A stretch of 64,000 nt of DNA from Nannocystis pusilla. GTDB lineage: Bacteria; Myxococcota_A; Polyangia; Nannocystales; Nannocystaceae. Below the pieces are notes generated by a model. The model was not told the origin of the DNA, did no database searches, and saw nothing but the letters and a program-made list of their open reading frames with translations. Where the stretch lies: positions 6,177,168-6,241,167 of the forward strand of contig NZ_JAPNKE010000002.1 in assembly GCF_026626665.1 (NCBI RefSeq), read 5' to 3'. A program made the position numbers and the translations under genes. Each line of letters starts with the position of its first letter. The stretch's first letter is position 1. This document shows positions 1 through 11,328 of the stretch, one piece after another.

Positions 1-1532
1 CCGTAGACCAGGCGCGTCACCGTCTCGCGCGCGAGCCGGCGCACCGACTCGATCTGGCGCTCGTTGCCGCGGCCGATCTGCACGTTGCCGAGGCCCTGGA
101 GGTTGTAGAGCCCGAGCAACGCGCGCAGCGCCTCGACCTCGACCAGGCCGCGCTGGCCGATCGCCAGATGCGACAGCATGCGCCACAGCGCCTCGGAGCC
201 GAGCGGCACGCGGATCGGCGCGGTCACCTGGGTGATGTTCTCGTAGCCGCGGAACATCGCGCCCGGCGTGGTCTCGGTGATCTGGCCCGGCTGCAGCTCG
301 CGCGGCAGGCCGCGGTTGGTGCACACCAGCTCGATCGACACCGACTCTTCTTGCGTCGGCGCCGAGCCGGCCGGCTCGTCGAGCGTGATGTACGTGTCGA
401 CCCCGTCGTCGATCGCCTCGACCCGGCGCAGCGAGTAGTGCGGCGTCGAGCGGGCCGCGCCGGCGTGGGTGAAGCGGTAGAACGGCAGGAACTGGCGCCG
501 CGTGTTGGTCGCGCGGCCGACCCCGGTCACGCCGCGGACCTCGTAGACCTCCATGTGCCTGGGGTCGACGCCGTCGGCCCGCAGCAGGTGCTCGCGCTCG
601 AGCGGCGAGTACTGCACCGGCTCGGCCGCGACCTCGAACAGGTTGACCGCGGGCGTGCAGTGGAGGCGGAACGTATCCTTGCCGACCTGGGTCGGCAGCG
701 GCGGCGGGCGCTCGAACTCGAGGCGCAGCGTCAGCTCGTTGGTGGTCAGCTTGACCTTCTCGAGGCCGAGGAGGTCGAAGAAGTGGTACTTCTCCGGCAG
801 CGTGAAGTACTCGAGGATCGCGCGGTAGCCGGTCGGCGCGGTGTCGGGCCACGGGAACACCGCGGTGTCGCGCGACAGGCCGACCAACTCGACCGCCTTG
901 GCGCCGAGCTGCACCGTGCCGCCCTCGCCGTCGCCGGTCTTGGCGGTCGCGCCGGTGAAGTGGCGCGACAGCCACATCATCAGCGTCGCCGGCAGCGACG
1001 GCTCGCGGTGGTGGAGGAAGAACCGCAGCCGCTCGCACTCGGCCAGCACGCCCTTGCCGGTCTCCGACAGCCGCAGGGTGATCTTGATCGCCGGGCGGGC
1101 CGCCACCGAGTCGTCGAGCGACGCGTCGACCACCTCGACCGGCGCCAGGTCGACGTCCCAGCACGTGCGGAACTTGCAGGCTGTCCCTTCGACCAGGCGC
1201 GACTGCAGCACCCGGCCCTTCGCCACCTTGTGGCGGTTCCGCAGCGCCCGCATGTTGGGCTGGAACTCGACGATCGTGGCCGCCGGCAGCGGCCGCAGGT
1301 AGTGCGGCAGCAGCAGCTCGGCGAGCCCGTGGACGATGCTCGGCGCCACCGCGTCCATGCGCGCGCGGATGCCGGCCGCCTGGAACGCGAACGCCTCGAT
1401 CAGCCGCTCGACGTCCGGGTCGCTGCTGCGCTCCTTGAGCAGGCCGGCGGTGGCGGGGTTGGCCTCCGCGAACGCGCGCGCCATCTCGGTGATGAACGCG
1501 AGCTCGCTCTTGTAGTAGTGCGAAAAGCTCAT
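1..1532 (-). CDS. tssF: Type VI secretion baseplate protein TssF (3' end outside window)
   Basis: The reverse strand encodes about 510 residues beginning MSFSHYYKSELAFITEMARA, the usual N-terminus of TssF (VasA/ImpG), which builds the T6SS baseplate wedge with TssE, TssG and TssK. Further family features are LIEAFAFQAAGIRARMD near residue 45 and LPHYLRPLPA near residue 75. The ATG (complement of 1530-1532) lies 7 bp after the stop of tssE, so the two are one transcript. TssF is normally about 600 residues, so roughly the last 80-100 residues lie off the left edge. The reading frame is open to base 1 with no interruption. Other T6SS genes are expected beyond the left edge. Confidence 0.93.
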   Translation of the reverse strand, partial: MSFSHYYKSELAFITEMARAFAEANPATAGLLKERSSDPDVERLIEAFAFQAAGIRARMDAVAPSIVHGLAELLLPHYLRPLPAATIVEFQPNMRALRNRHKVAKGRVLQSRLVEGTACKFRTCWDVDLAPVEVVDASLDDSVAARPAIKITLRLSETGKGVLAECERLRFFLHHREPSLPATLMMWLSRHFTGATAKTGDGEGGTVQLGAKAVELVGLSRDTAVFPWPDTAPTGYRAILEYFTLPEKYHFFDLLGLEKVKLTTNELTLRLEFERPPPLPTQVGKDTFRLHCTPAVNLFEVAAEPVQYSPLEREHLLRADGVDPRHMEVYEVRGVTGVGRATNTRRQFLPFYRFTHAGAARSTPHYSLRRVEAIDDGVDTYITLDEPAGSAPTQEESVSIELVCTNRGLPRELQPGQITETTPGAMFRGYENITQVTAPIRVPLGSEALWRMLSHLAIGQRGLVEVEALRALLGLYNLQGLGNVQIGRGNERQIESVRRLARETVTRLVY

Positions 1533-1539
1533 CGCCGCC

Positions 1540-1959
1540 TCACCGTCCCGAGACCTGGATCTTGCCGGTCGCCGTCATCTCGGTGCGCACGCGGAACACC
1601 CCGCGCTGGGCCCCGCTGGCCAGCCGCGCCGACACCTCGAACGCGATCATCAGCGTGTCGCCGCTCGGGACCGGGTGGACCGAGACGTTGCGCAGGCGCG
1701 GCTCGTACTTGAGGATCGTCGCGCGGATGCTCTGCTGCAGCACCTGCGTCGCCTCGGGGAAGTTGTGCACGACGTCGGCGAAGTCGACGATGCCGAAGTC
1801 GGACGCCGACAGCGACTCTCCGGCGCGCGTGTTGAGCAGCTCCTGCAGGTGCGTCACGATCGACTCGAGCTCGCCGATCCGCTGCCCACCCGTCGACAGC
1901 CGCGCCAGCAACCCCCGGCGCGGCGCTCTCGGGCCCGACCCCTGGCTCGTGGAATTCAT
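1540..1959 (-). CDS. tssE: Type VI secretion baseplate protein TssE (GPW/gp25 family)
   Basis: This 139-residue protein belongs to the gp25/lysozyme-like baseplate family. Visible signatures are RIGELESIVTHLQELLNTRAG, GIVDFADVVHNFPEA and the C-terminal TILKYEPRLRNVSVHP, matching the EPRL core that TssE uses to contact the sheath and the wedge. The length is typical. The ATG (complement of 1957-1959) starts just before a basic Ser/Gly-rich stretch. It is the first gene of the tssE-tssF run seen here and is followed 7 bp later by tssF. No -24/-12 promoter was found upstream. Confidence 0.92.
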   Translation of the reverse strand: MNSTSQGSGPRAPRRGLLARLSTGGQRIGELESIVTHLQELLNTRAGESLSASDFGIVDFADVVHNFPEATQVLQQSIRATILKYEPRLRNVSVHPVPSGDTLMIAFEVSARLASGAQRGVFRVRTEMTATGKIQVSGR

Positions 1960-2563
1960 CGGCCTGCTCGATCCCCCCGTGCGCGCGACGCCGCGCCTCC
2001 CGGCCCGGCGGACTGCGACGATAGCAGGCAGGCGGGGCCGCGGACCAGACGGCTCCTGCCTCGCCGCTCCGCGCGAGCGCGCGCATGCGAGCACGCGCGG
2101 CGGACGCCCGCCCACATCACATGACCGTTCAGACAGGTTTGAAGAACCATCCTCCGACCGCGGGTCGACCTTCGCCGCGTCGCGACTCCGGGGGAAATCA
2201 TGGGAGCGGGCCCGCCCCGATCCGCGTCCGCGCCTGCTCGCGGCGAGGACGCGGAAGCGGCGGCGCGCCTCGGCCGGGCGCCCTGTGGATCTCCTCGCGC
2301 ACGCGGCCTCGCGCCTCACCGGCCGGCGAGGGCCGCGCTGATGCGGGGCCGCAGCTGCGCCGCCGCGATCTCGGCCGGCACCCGCGGGTCCTACGTCGGC
2401 GTCGCCGAGGCCGGCCAGCTGGTTCCCATCGACCGCCCCACGATCTTGGCCGCCTCCGCGTCTCGCCGTCCGGTCACGCGTCGGGCGTCGCCCCGTGGGC
2501 CAGCGCGGTCGCCACGAGCTCGCCGATCCTGCTCCCGAGGACATGTCCACGAGGACACATCTT
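1960..2563. other. Gene-free stretch upstream of tssE
   Basis: About 600 bp lie between tssE and the 3' end of the DUF6010 gene. Open frames exist in several phases, but all have the Arg/Ala/Pro-rich composition typical of chance frames in GC-rich DNA. The tssE promoter should be here but I could not place it. At the right end, 2538-2579 carries clustered copies of GGACA/TGTCC half-sites. Confidence 0.5.
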
Positions 2564-2579
2564 ATGTCCCTCAGGACAT
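2564..2579. repeat. 16-bp palindrome ATGTCC-CTCA-GGACAT
   Basis: Six-base arms with a 4-base spacer overlap the stop codon of the DUF6010 gene. Related half-sites (AGGACATGTCC at about 2539-2548, GAGGACA at 2551-2557) lie just to the left. Elements of the same 6-4-6 design occur at 6130, 12314, 17165 and 17229. It may be a protein-binding site or a small hairpin. Confidence 0.5.
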
Positions 2580-2972
2580 CCGCCGCGGTCCCAGCGTCGG
2601 CGCCCCGTAATAGAACCATACCGCCAGCAGCGAGTCGGTGACCGCGCACTGGGCCGACGACGTCGGCACGAACGGCACGATCGGCTGGCCCCACAGGTGG
2701 TGCGCGACGTCCCAGCCGACGTGCATCAGCCAGGCCGCGGCGATCCAGCGGTACGAGGCCAGCCCGCGGAACGCCGCGTAGGACGCGGCTGCCGCGTAGG
2801 CGAACTCCCACCCGCCGAGGCCGCCGCCGAGGTAGGCCGAGCCGGCCCCGGCGACGAAGATCGCCATGAACTGGTGGCGCGTCGGCTCGCGCAGGCGCGA
2901 GACCAGCAGCACGAACACGAAGGCGACCGCGACCGCGAGGGCCGCGTCCTGGACGGTGAACGCGTGGTGCAT
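2571..2972 (-). CDS. DUF6010 family integral membrane protein
   Basis: This 133-residue hydrophobic protein has about four membrane segments (roughly residues 8-25, 35-53, 57-75 and 78-95) and a His-rich loop with HVGWDVAHHLWGQP. This pattern matches my recollection of the DUF6010 family, whose function is unknown. The ATG at the complement of 2970-2972 is the first in frame. It is transcribed divergently from the ECF sigma gene, whose start is 120 bp away, so the two may share a control region. The stop codon sits inside a 16-bp palindrome. Confidence 0.75.
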   Translation of the reverse strand: MHHAFTVQDAALAVAVAFVFVLLVSRLREPTRHQFMAIFVAGAGSAYLGGGLGGWEFAYAAAASYAAFRGLASYRWIAAAWLMHVGWDVAHHLWGQPIVPFVPTSSAQCAVTDSLLAVWFYYGAPTLGPRRMS

Positions 2973-3092
2973 CGCCGGCCAGCGTGCCGCCGCGGCCGGG
3001 CCCGGGCCAGCGGCGAGGACGCCAACGATCGCCCGGTTTCGGCCAACCCGCGCGGGTTGACGGCCGGCGGCGAACCTCTACTCTCGGCTCTG

Positions 3093-3722
3093 GTGGATCC
3101 GGCCTCCGACCGCGAGCTCGTCGACGCCTGGCGGCAGGGCGACCGCGCGGCCGGCCACGCGCTGTTCGACCGCTACTACGAGCCCGTCGCCCGCTTCTTC
3201 TTCAACAAGGTCGACGGCGACGTGGCCCGCGACCTGATCCAGCGGACCTTCCTCGGCTGCGTCGAGGGCCTGGCCAACTTCCGCGGCGACGGCGAGTTCC
3301 GCAGCTGGCTGTTCGGCATCGCCTACCGCCAGCTGTGCCGGCACTACCGCGGCCGCGTCGGCGAGCGCGCGGTCGTCGACTTCGAGCAGCTCTCGGTCGC
3401 CGACTGCCAGCCGTCGCCGAGCCAGCACGCCGCCTCGGGCGAGGAACTGCGGCTGTTGCTGGCCGCGCTGCAGCGCCTGCCGCTCGACTACCAGGTCGTG
3501 CTCGAGCTGCACTACTGGGAGAGCATGACCACCGACGAGATCGCCGCGGCCCTGGGCTTGCCGCCGGGCACGGCGCGCTCGCGGGTGCGACGCGGCCGGC
3601 AGCTGCTCGAGGAGAGCCTCGCCGCCGCCGCGCAGTCGCCGAACCTCGTCGAGAGCACCCTCGCCGGGCTAGAGCGGTGGATCGCCGCCGTCCGCGTCCA
3701 CGTGCGCGGGGCCGAACGATGA
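3093..3722 (+). CDS. ECF-type RNA polymerase sigma factor
   Basis: This 209-residue sigma70-family protein starts at GTG 3093 (VDPASDRELVDAWRQGDRAA). Region 2 runs from about residue 8 to 85, with FDRYYEPVARFFFNKV, DLIQRTFLGC and FRSWLFGIAYRQLCRHYR. Region 4 runs from about 125 to 185, with LQRLPLDYQVVLELHYWE and a helix-turn-helix TTDEIAAALGLPPGTARSRVRRG. No anti-sigma gene or zinc motif lies next door. Instead a Ser/Thr kinase follows 102 bp downstream on the same strand, an arrangement common in myxobacteria and planctomycetes. The target promoters cannot be told from the sequence. Confidence 0.92.
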   Translation: MDPASDRELVDAWRQGDRAAGHALFDRYYEPVARFFFNKVDGDVARDLIQRTFLGCVEGLANFRGDGEFRSWLFGIAYRQLCRHYRGRVGERAVVDFEQLSVADCQPSPSQHAASGEELRLLLAALQRLPLDYQVVLELHYWESMTTDEIAAALGLPPGTARSRVRRGRQLLEESLAAAAQSPNLVESTLAGLERWIAAVRVHVRGAER

Positions 3723-3824
3723 CCGCGAGCGCGAGCGCGAGCGCGCCCCGGCCGGCGACGAAAAAAATCGCCGCGACCTTAAGCAAGCCGCCCTGCTCGC
3801 GGAACCACCGCGCCGGAGACCGAC

Positions 3825-6707
<2,883 letters not shown>

Positions 6708-6719
6708 GCCCCGGGCTCG

Positions 6720-7034
6720 ATGCGAGTGCGACGGCGAGTTCGATGCCTCCAATGCATCGATGCGACCCGCGGCTGTGCCGATTGCGGTGCCACGACCGAC
6801 TACGGCGCCGACATGGACTGGTCCGATTTCGTGTCGTTCCCGGTCTACCTCGACCTGACGCTCGCCCTGTTCGGCGTCGACCGCTACGAGCAGGGCCTCG
6901 GCATCGGCTGGACCCGCGAGCCGAAGCGCGTCGAGGCCTGGACCCGACAGTTCGAGCTCGACGCCCTGCTCGCCAAGCTGGCCGGCGACGACGGCGACGA
7001 CGACGAAGAGAGTGAAGTGCAGGACGACGAGTGA
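6720..7034 (+). CDS. Small acidic hypothetical protein
   Basis: This is an open frame of up to 104 residues. The C-terminal 73 residues from ATG 6813 (MDWSDFVSFPVYLDLTLALFG) look coding and end in a run of Asp and Glu. If translation starts at 6720, the N-terminus carries a CxxC-x7-CxxC pair (CLQC and CADC) that could bind zinc. Neither start has a clear ribosome-binding site. It begins 12 bp after the TPR kinase and is probably co-transcribed with it. I do not recognise the family. Confidence 0.5.
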   Translation: MRVRRRVRCLQCIDATRGCADCGATTDYGADMDWSDFVSFPVYLDLTLALFGVDRYEQGLGIGWTREPKRVEAWTRQFELDALLAKLAGDDGDDDEESEVQDDE

Positions 7035-7150
7035 CGGCCGCGAGGGCGAGACATCGGCCCGCCGCGAACCTGTCCCTCCGGCCATCTATCGCCATACGGC
7101 GCCCCGCGCGGGGCGCGAGCGCGACCTCGATCCAGCCGACGACCCGGCGC

Positions 7151-7780
7151 TCAGGCCGCGCGCCCGCGTCGGCGCCCGAACAGCCCCTTCACGAGGGTGC
7201 CGTAGCCGCGGCTGGCCAGTCCGGCCAGGCGGCGCAGCCCGGAGCTCGAGCTGTCGTCGGGATCGTCGTCCGGCGGGTCGGTCTCGTTGGCGGCGGCCAG
7301 GATCTTCAACACCGCCGGCTCGTCCACGGCCGCCCCCGCGTCCTCCGGCAACAGCTCCGAGAACGGCCCGGTCTCCTCGCGCTGCACCCATTCGTCGAAC
7401 TCGTCGTCCTCCTCGAGGTCGTCCTCGCGGGCGAACGAATCATCGAGCGCGCCCTCGAGCGGGACGTCGCCGAGCTCCCCCAGCTCCTCGAGCTCGAGCA
7501 CCTCCTCCGGCTCCGACTCGCCCACGTTTTCGACCCACACCGCCTCGTACACCCGCATGTTCGAGCTGCGGACCGTGAACTGCTGCGTTTGCCGCCTGCC
7601 GCGCGCGTCCGCCAGCGACACCGTGATCTCGACCTGGTCGAACAGATCGCCGAAGTCGAACAGCGCGGCGAATTCCTCGGCCGCCTCCCGCGCGCTGTCG
7701 CACAGCAGGTACTTCTCGATCGGCCACTTCGCGGCCGAGACCCGATAGTAGCGCGCGCGGTTGTTGTCTGACTGAGTCAT
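7151..7780 (-). CDS. Acidic hypothetical protein
   Basis: This 209-residue protein starts MTQSDNNRARYYRVSAAKWP. The first 100 residues look like a compact alpha/beta domain (EKYLLCDSAREAAEEFAALF, FDQVEITVSLADARG, TQQFTVRSSNMRVYEAVWVE). A long Asp/Glu-rich middle follows, then a basic tail (GLFGRRRGRAA). The ATG (complement of 7778-7780) has a strong GGGAGGGG ribosome-binding sequence. No known domain was recognised. The charge pattern suggests a cytoplasmic protein with a disordered acidic linker. Confidence 0.75.
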   Translation of the reverse strand: MTQSDNNRARYYRVSAAKWPIEKYLLCDSAREAAEEFAALFDFGDLFDQVEITVSLADARGRRQTQQFTVRSSNMRVYEAVWVENVGESEPEEVLELEELGELGDVPLEGALDDSFAREDDLEEDDEFDEWVQREETGPFSELLPEDAGAAVDEPAVLKILAAANETDPPDDDPDDSSSSGLRRLAGLASRGYGTLVKGLFGRRRGRAA

Positions 7781-8276
7781 GGTGTCCCCTCCCGGTGTCG
7801 AGTTGTACGGACGGCCCGCGCTCGGGCGCGTCATTCGCCGCCGAGCGCGCATTGCCTGCACGCCTCGCGCGATCGAGACATCGATCGAATCATCGCAACG
7901 CGGCGGCCCGTCTCGCCCGCCGCACTTTGACACATTTCAATTGTCGCTCCGACTTGTCAAGTCATTCTTTGCACCGGTACCCCAAACCGGCGAACCCGGC
8001 GCCGACCTCGCATTCGCGCGCCGACCGCCGATTCATAGGACCGCCTCTCTCGCGCTCGTTTCATGAAGGAAATCATCGTCCGAGCGCCTCCGCGTGTCGG
8101 TCGGGGTGCGCGTTCGCGATGATACGAGGACGAGATCGGTCCCTCACAGGACAGCGGTCACGCGTCAGCGTGCCTGCGTGAAATCGTCACCCCGCCGCTG
8201 CAACGGGTTTCACCGCTGGCACGATCGAGGGACGCTCCGCTCCGGGCCTACCGGCGAGCCTCGCTCGCTGCGGGAG
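7781..8276. other. Gene-free stretch
   Basis: Nearly 500 bp lie between the acidic protein and the GFA gene. This part is locally less GC-rich (for example 7925-7975), as expected for a promoter region of the leftward acidic-protein gene. I see no convincing coding frame and no clear terminator. Confidence 0.4.
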
Positions 8277-8684
8277 CTAGGTCGGGTCCTTCTCGAACGT
8301 CGTCACGCCCGGCGGCAGCTTCACCCACGGGTGCCTGCGACAGTCGTAGACCGAATCCTCGGGCGGCGGGAAGCTCGGATCGGCGAACGCACCGACGGCG
8401 ACGAGCACCGGCGATGGTTCATGCCCCTCTTCGGTGTGGAACACGCTCGTCCCGCACACCGGGCAGAAGCGAAAGGTGAAGCGACCCCCCTGGTCGCCGA
8501 CGTGGACGTACTCCGTGGCGGTGCCGGAGACCTCGTACGGCGCGGCGAAGGCGGCCAGCGCGGCGAAGACGCTGCCGGTCCGGCGCTGACAGGCCAGACA
8601 GTGGCACACCCCGACCCCGAGGGGTTCGCCGTGCACTTCGACGCGCAATTGGCCGCAGGAGCAGGAAGCTGTCCGAGAACGCAT
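8277..8684 (-). CDS. GFA/CENP-V family zinc protein
   Basis: This 135-residue protein has the zinc-binding fold of glutathione-dependent formaldehyde-activating enzyme. The ligand cysteines are in CSCG (residues 8-11), CHCLACQR and CPVCGTSVF, the usual GFA spacing. The tail VYDCRRHPWVKLPPG is also typical. Most bacterial members have no proven substrate, so thiol-adduct chemistry is only a family-level suggestion. Start ATG is the complement of 8682-8684; longer in-frame upstream sequence is Thr/Arg-rich and implausible. It is a single gene with no linked partner. Confidence 0.88.
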   Translation of the reverse strand: MRSRTASCSCGQLRVEVHGEPLGVGVCHCLACQRRTGSVFAALAAFAAPYEVSGTATEYVHVGDQGGRFTFRFCPVCGTSVFHTEEGHEPSPVLVAVGAFADPSFPPPEDSVYDCRRHPWVKLPPGVTTFEKDPT

Positions 8685-9012
8685 ATTCGTGAAAAGAGAA
8701 TTCGTGGCGGTGAAAATCTCGGCCCGCGTCACGCGACGACGGGCGCCCCGAGCGTAGCCCGGGCCGCCCCTCGGTGGCAACGACGCCTCCGCACGACCTT
8801 GTGCGGGGCGCCCGGCGGCACCTCCCTCCGGTGCCTGGGCGCGGTCGCTGCCGAGAACGAAAACATTCCTTCGCTGGCTCGAACCCGTGAGCGCGGTGCA
8901 GATCGATCCACCGCCATCACGTCGAACGGCGCTCGTCCCCGAGGCGCCGTCATCGAGACGGCCGCTCGCCCCGGATACCGGGACGAGCGCGCCGTCCGTC
9001 GCTGCGCGGCCA
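8685..9012. other. Gene-free stretch
   Basis: About 330 bp separate the GFA gene from the 3' end of the KGG-repeat gene. Only chance Arg/Ala-rich frames are visible. It should hold the GFA promoter, which I could not identify. Confidence 0.35.
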
Positions 9013-9462
9013 TCAGCGCCGATCGCCGCCGCGGCCGCCCTGGCTGCCCTGGCCGCCCTGGCCGCCCTGGCCCTGGTTCTGGCTCTGCGAGCGAGACCGC
9101 CGGTTGTTGTCGTCGTCGTCGTCACGCTCGCTGCGGGTGCCCTCGTCGCGGCGCTGGTTCTGCCCGCCGCCGTGCGACGCCTGGCCGCCCTTGGCCCCGA
9201 TCTCCGCCATGTGCTCGCGGTCCTGGCTCACCGCCTCGCCGCCCTTGCGACCGGCCTCGCGCGCCTCCTCGGACGTGAACTCGTGCGCGGTGCCCTTCTC
9301 GTGGGCCGTGCGACCGCCCATGCTGGCGATCTCGCGCTGCTTGTCCTCGCCCATCCCGGCGAAGCCACGGCCGTCGCCGCGGTTCTGGTCGCGGTCCTGA
9401 TTGCGGCTCTGGCTGCGGTCCTGGTCGCGGTTCTGGTTCTTGTTGTCGCTGTTGTTTGCCAT
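9013..9462 (-). CDS. KGG-repeat stress-type protein
   Basis: This 149-residue, very hydrophilic protein has an N-terminal Asn/Asp/Gln/Arg-rich segment. Three KGG-type motifs follow: KQREIASMGGRTAHEKG, SEEAREAGRKGGEAVS and HMAEIGAKGGQASHG, as in GsiB/YciG-type general-stress proteins. The tail is rich in Gln, Gly, Ser and Asp. The start MANNSDNKNQ (complement of 9460-9462) removes an unlikely Arg/Pro-rich extension. The protein is probably disordered and induced by desiccation or starvation, by analogy with the family. Confidence 0.85.
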   Translation of the reverse strand: MANNSDNKNQNRDQDRSQSRNQDRDQNRGDGRGFAGMGEDKQREIASMGGRTAHEKGTAHEFTSEEAREAGRKGGEAVSQDREHMAEIGAKGGQASHGGGQNQRRDEGTRSERDDDDDNNRRSRSQSQNQGQGGQGGQGSQGGRGGDRR

Positions 9463-10037
9463 GACTACTATCTCGCTTTCCGTGCTTGGCTTTGGTTCGC
9501 GGCGGGCCGTCGATGGCTCGCCGGGTAGTCCCCGGGCGGGGCGGCGCATTCATGGCAGCGGCGGTTCATTCGCCGTACTACGCTTCGTCGCCGCGACCGT
9601 CGTTCGGTGGACTCGCGGGCATCGTGAGCGGAAACGCGAGGCCGGCAAGTCCGACGAGTCGGATCCGCGAAGCTATCGACTGCTTTCTGCATTCGCGGCC
9701 GCCGACCGCGACGGGCCTCGGCAGAGGCCGCCCCGCTCGCCCCTCGCACTCACCTCATGTCGACACATCCAACCGTCAGCGCAAAGACCGCCGTCGTCGC
9801 CCGCGCCGCTCATCGTTGCAAACGCAAGTATTTTCCCTTGCAGCCACCCGCGCAACCAAATCTTCTCACTTCGACGACCCGCCGCACGCCACGCGACGAC
9901 CCGCTTCGACGGCATCGAGTTTTATCTTGCTCACGACAAAGCCGGCGCGAAGCTCTTTGCATACAGCGGCGCCCGCTCGCCGCAGACGCCGCTGCGGCGC
10001 CGGCCGCCGCGAGGAAATCCCCTGGGCCGGGCTCCGC
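9463..10037. other. Gene-free stretch
   Basis: About 575 bp with no convincing gene on either strand. Part of it (about 9800-9950) is lower in GC. It separates the KGG gene from the 3' end of the Cys-rich lipoprotein gene and presumably holds the KGG promoter. Confidence 0.4.
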
Positions 10038-10979
10038 TCACGGCCCGCCGTTGGCGGTCCAGCCGGCGAGGATGCCGTGGTCCTCCAGCGTGGTCGAGCG
10101 ATACACCGACACGTGCGTCCACGTGTCGTGGCCGCTGCCCTGATACGGCTTGCCGTCCATGCTCCACCCGGACGAATCCGACCAGTAGCGGACGTTGACG
10201 CCGTCGTACGAACCGATCACCTCGGCGATCCCCTGGATCTCGTCGCTGGCGATCCCGGCGATCAGCCACTTGAGCCAGTCGCGCGAGGCCGGCCAGTCCA
10301 TGCCGATGTCGATCGCCGCCGCGTGCCATTCGCACACCGGCACGTTCGCCGCGCCCTCCATCGAATAATCGTCGTCCGGCAGGTTGGCCGCCGGCACGTG
10401 AAAGCCGTAGGTGTGATTGGCGTCGCCGCAGATGCCGAGGAACGAGCCGCCGATGGTCGCCAGCCGCTGCTTCTCGACGAGCAGCGCCGGCGGGGCGGTG
10501 CACGGCGGCTCGCAGGCGGCGTCGACGTCGTAGCCGCACACCCCGGCGATGCACAGCAGCGCGCCGCAGCAGTCCTCGCCGTTCGGCGTGTTGCAGCCGA
10601 TCCCCTCGTTGCCGCAGCACACCTGCCCCAGGCTCGTCGTCCCGCACTCGAGGCCCTCGCAGCACTCCCCGCCCTCGGTGCACGGCGTGGTCGCCGGCAG
10701 GCACATCGACGCGCCCGAGCTCGAACTGCTGCCCGCGTCCATCGTCGTCGTCGTCAGGTCACCGCCGCTGCTGCTGGTCGGGCCGGTCGTGGTCGTCGGC
10801 GCGCCGCTGCTGCTGCTGCTGCTGCTGCTGCCGTCGGAGCTCGACGCGTCGGCGTCGGTCTGCCCCGAGCCGGGTCCGGTCGGACCGGCGCCGGTGGGGC
10901 CGGCCATCGTGTCGGTCAGCGGATTGCCGGTATCCGCACAGGAGCTCGCCAGGACCGTGGCAAACAGGAACCTCTTCAT
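10038..10979 (-). CDS. Secreted Cys-rich lipoprotein with Ser/Thr linker and unknown C-terminal domain
   Basis: This 313-residue protein has a short signal peptide with a lipobox-like LASSC (residues 10-14). A low-complexity Ser/Thr/Gly linker (about 40-90) follows. Next is a Cys-rich module with repeated CC pairs (CTEGGECCEGLECG, CCGNEGIGCN, GEDCCGALLC), typical of surface proteins of Nannocystis-like myxobacteria. The C-terminal 150 residues contain CEWHAAAIDIGMDWP and SGHDTWTHVSVYRS. The spaced His and Asp residues recall zinc peptidases that act on peptidoglycan, but this is only a resemblance. No partner gene is adjacent. Confidence 0.75.
   Translation of the reverse strand: MKRFLFATVLASSCADTGNPLTDTMAGPTGAGPTGPGSGQTDADASSSDGSSSSSSSSGAPTTTTGPTSSSGGDLTTTTMDAGSSSSSGASMCLPATTPCTEGGECCEGLECGTTSLGQVCCGNEGIGCNTPNGEDCCGALLCIAGVCGYDVDAACEPPCTAPPALLVEKQRLATIGGSFLGICGDANHTYGFHVPAANLPDDDYSMEGAANVPVCEWHAAAIDIGMDWPASRDWLKWLIAGIASDEIQGIAEVIGSYDGVNVRYWSDSSGWSMDGKPYQGSGHDTWTHVSVYRSTTLEDHGILAGWTANGGP
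10806..10829 (-). repeat. Trinucleotide (AGC) microsatellite coding for Ser
   Basis: Eight tandem GCT triplets on the plus strand encode part of the poly-Ser linker of the Cys-rich lipoprotein. Such tracts are prone to slippage, so linker length may vary between strains. Confidence 0.8.
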
Positions 10980-11325
10980 GAGTCACCTCCTCGCGCAGGA
11001 GAACACGAACGCCGCGCTCTGGACAGCGAAAATCACCGCCTGGGTGCGCGAGCCCTCGAGCAGGTGCCTCGCGCGCGACACCTCGGCGGCGACCGAGGGC
11101 ATCGCCTCCGCCGCGTCGTCGCGCCGGCGATTGTGACAGTGCCTCGCGCCGGCGCGGGTCGCCGATCGACGCGCGCTCGAGTCGGATGCACGCGCGGCCA
11201 TGCGCTCGCAGGCGACGCGCGACGTCCGACCTGCCGCCGCGCGCCACGCCTGACGTGACGGCGCGCGCCGCGAGCGAGGCCGGCTCGCCGCAGTCGACTT
11301 CCTCGCGGGCGCGTTCGGGCCTACA
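10980..11325. other. Gene-free divergent promoter region
   Basis: About 350 bp between the leftward lipoprotein gene and the rightward acetyltransferase gene. No coding frame with normal composition. It should hold both promoters, but no clear -35/-10 or -24/-12 match was found. Confidence 0.35.
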
Positions 11326-11328
11326 TTG

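Noticed and set aside
9463..10037. Search for tRNA, small RNA or mobile element in this and other gene-free stretches
   Set aside because: No T-loop GGTTCGA-type sequence, no cloverleaf, no transposase and no terminal inverted repeats were found.
10795..10835. Trinucleotide run considered as a CRISPR-like or regulatory repeat
   Set aside because: It is a simple AGC microsatellite inside a Ser-rich linker of a protein.
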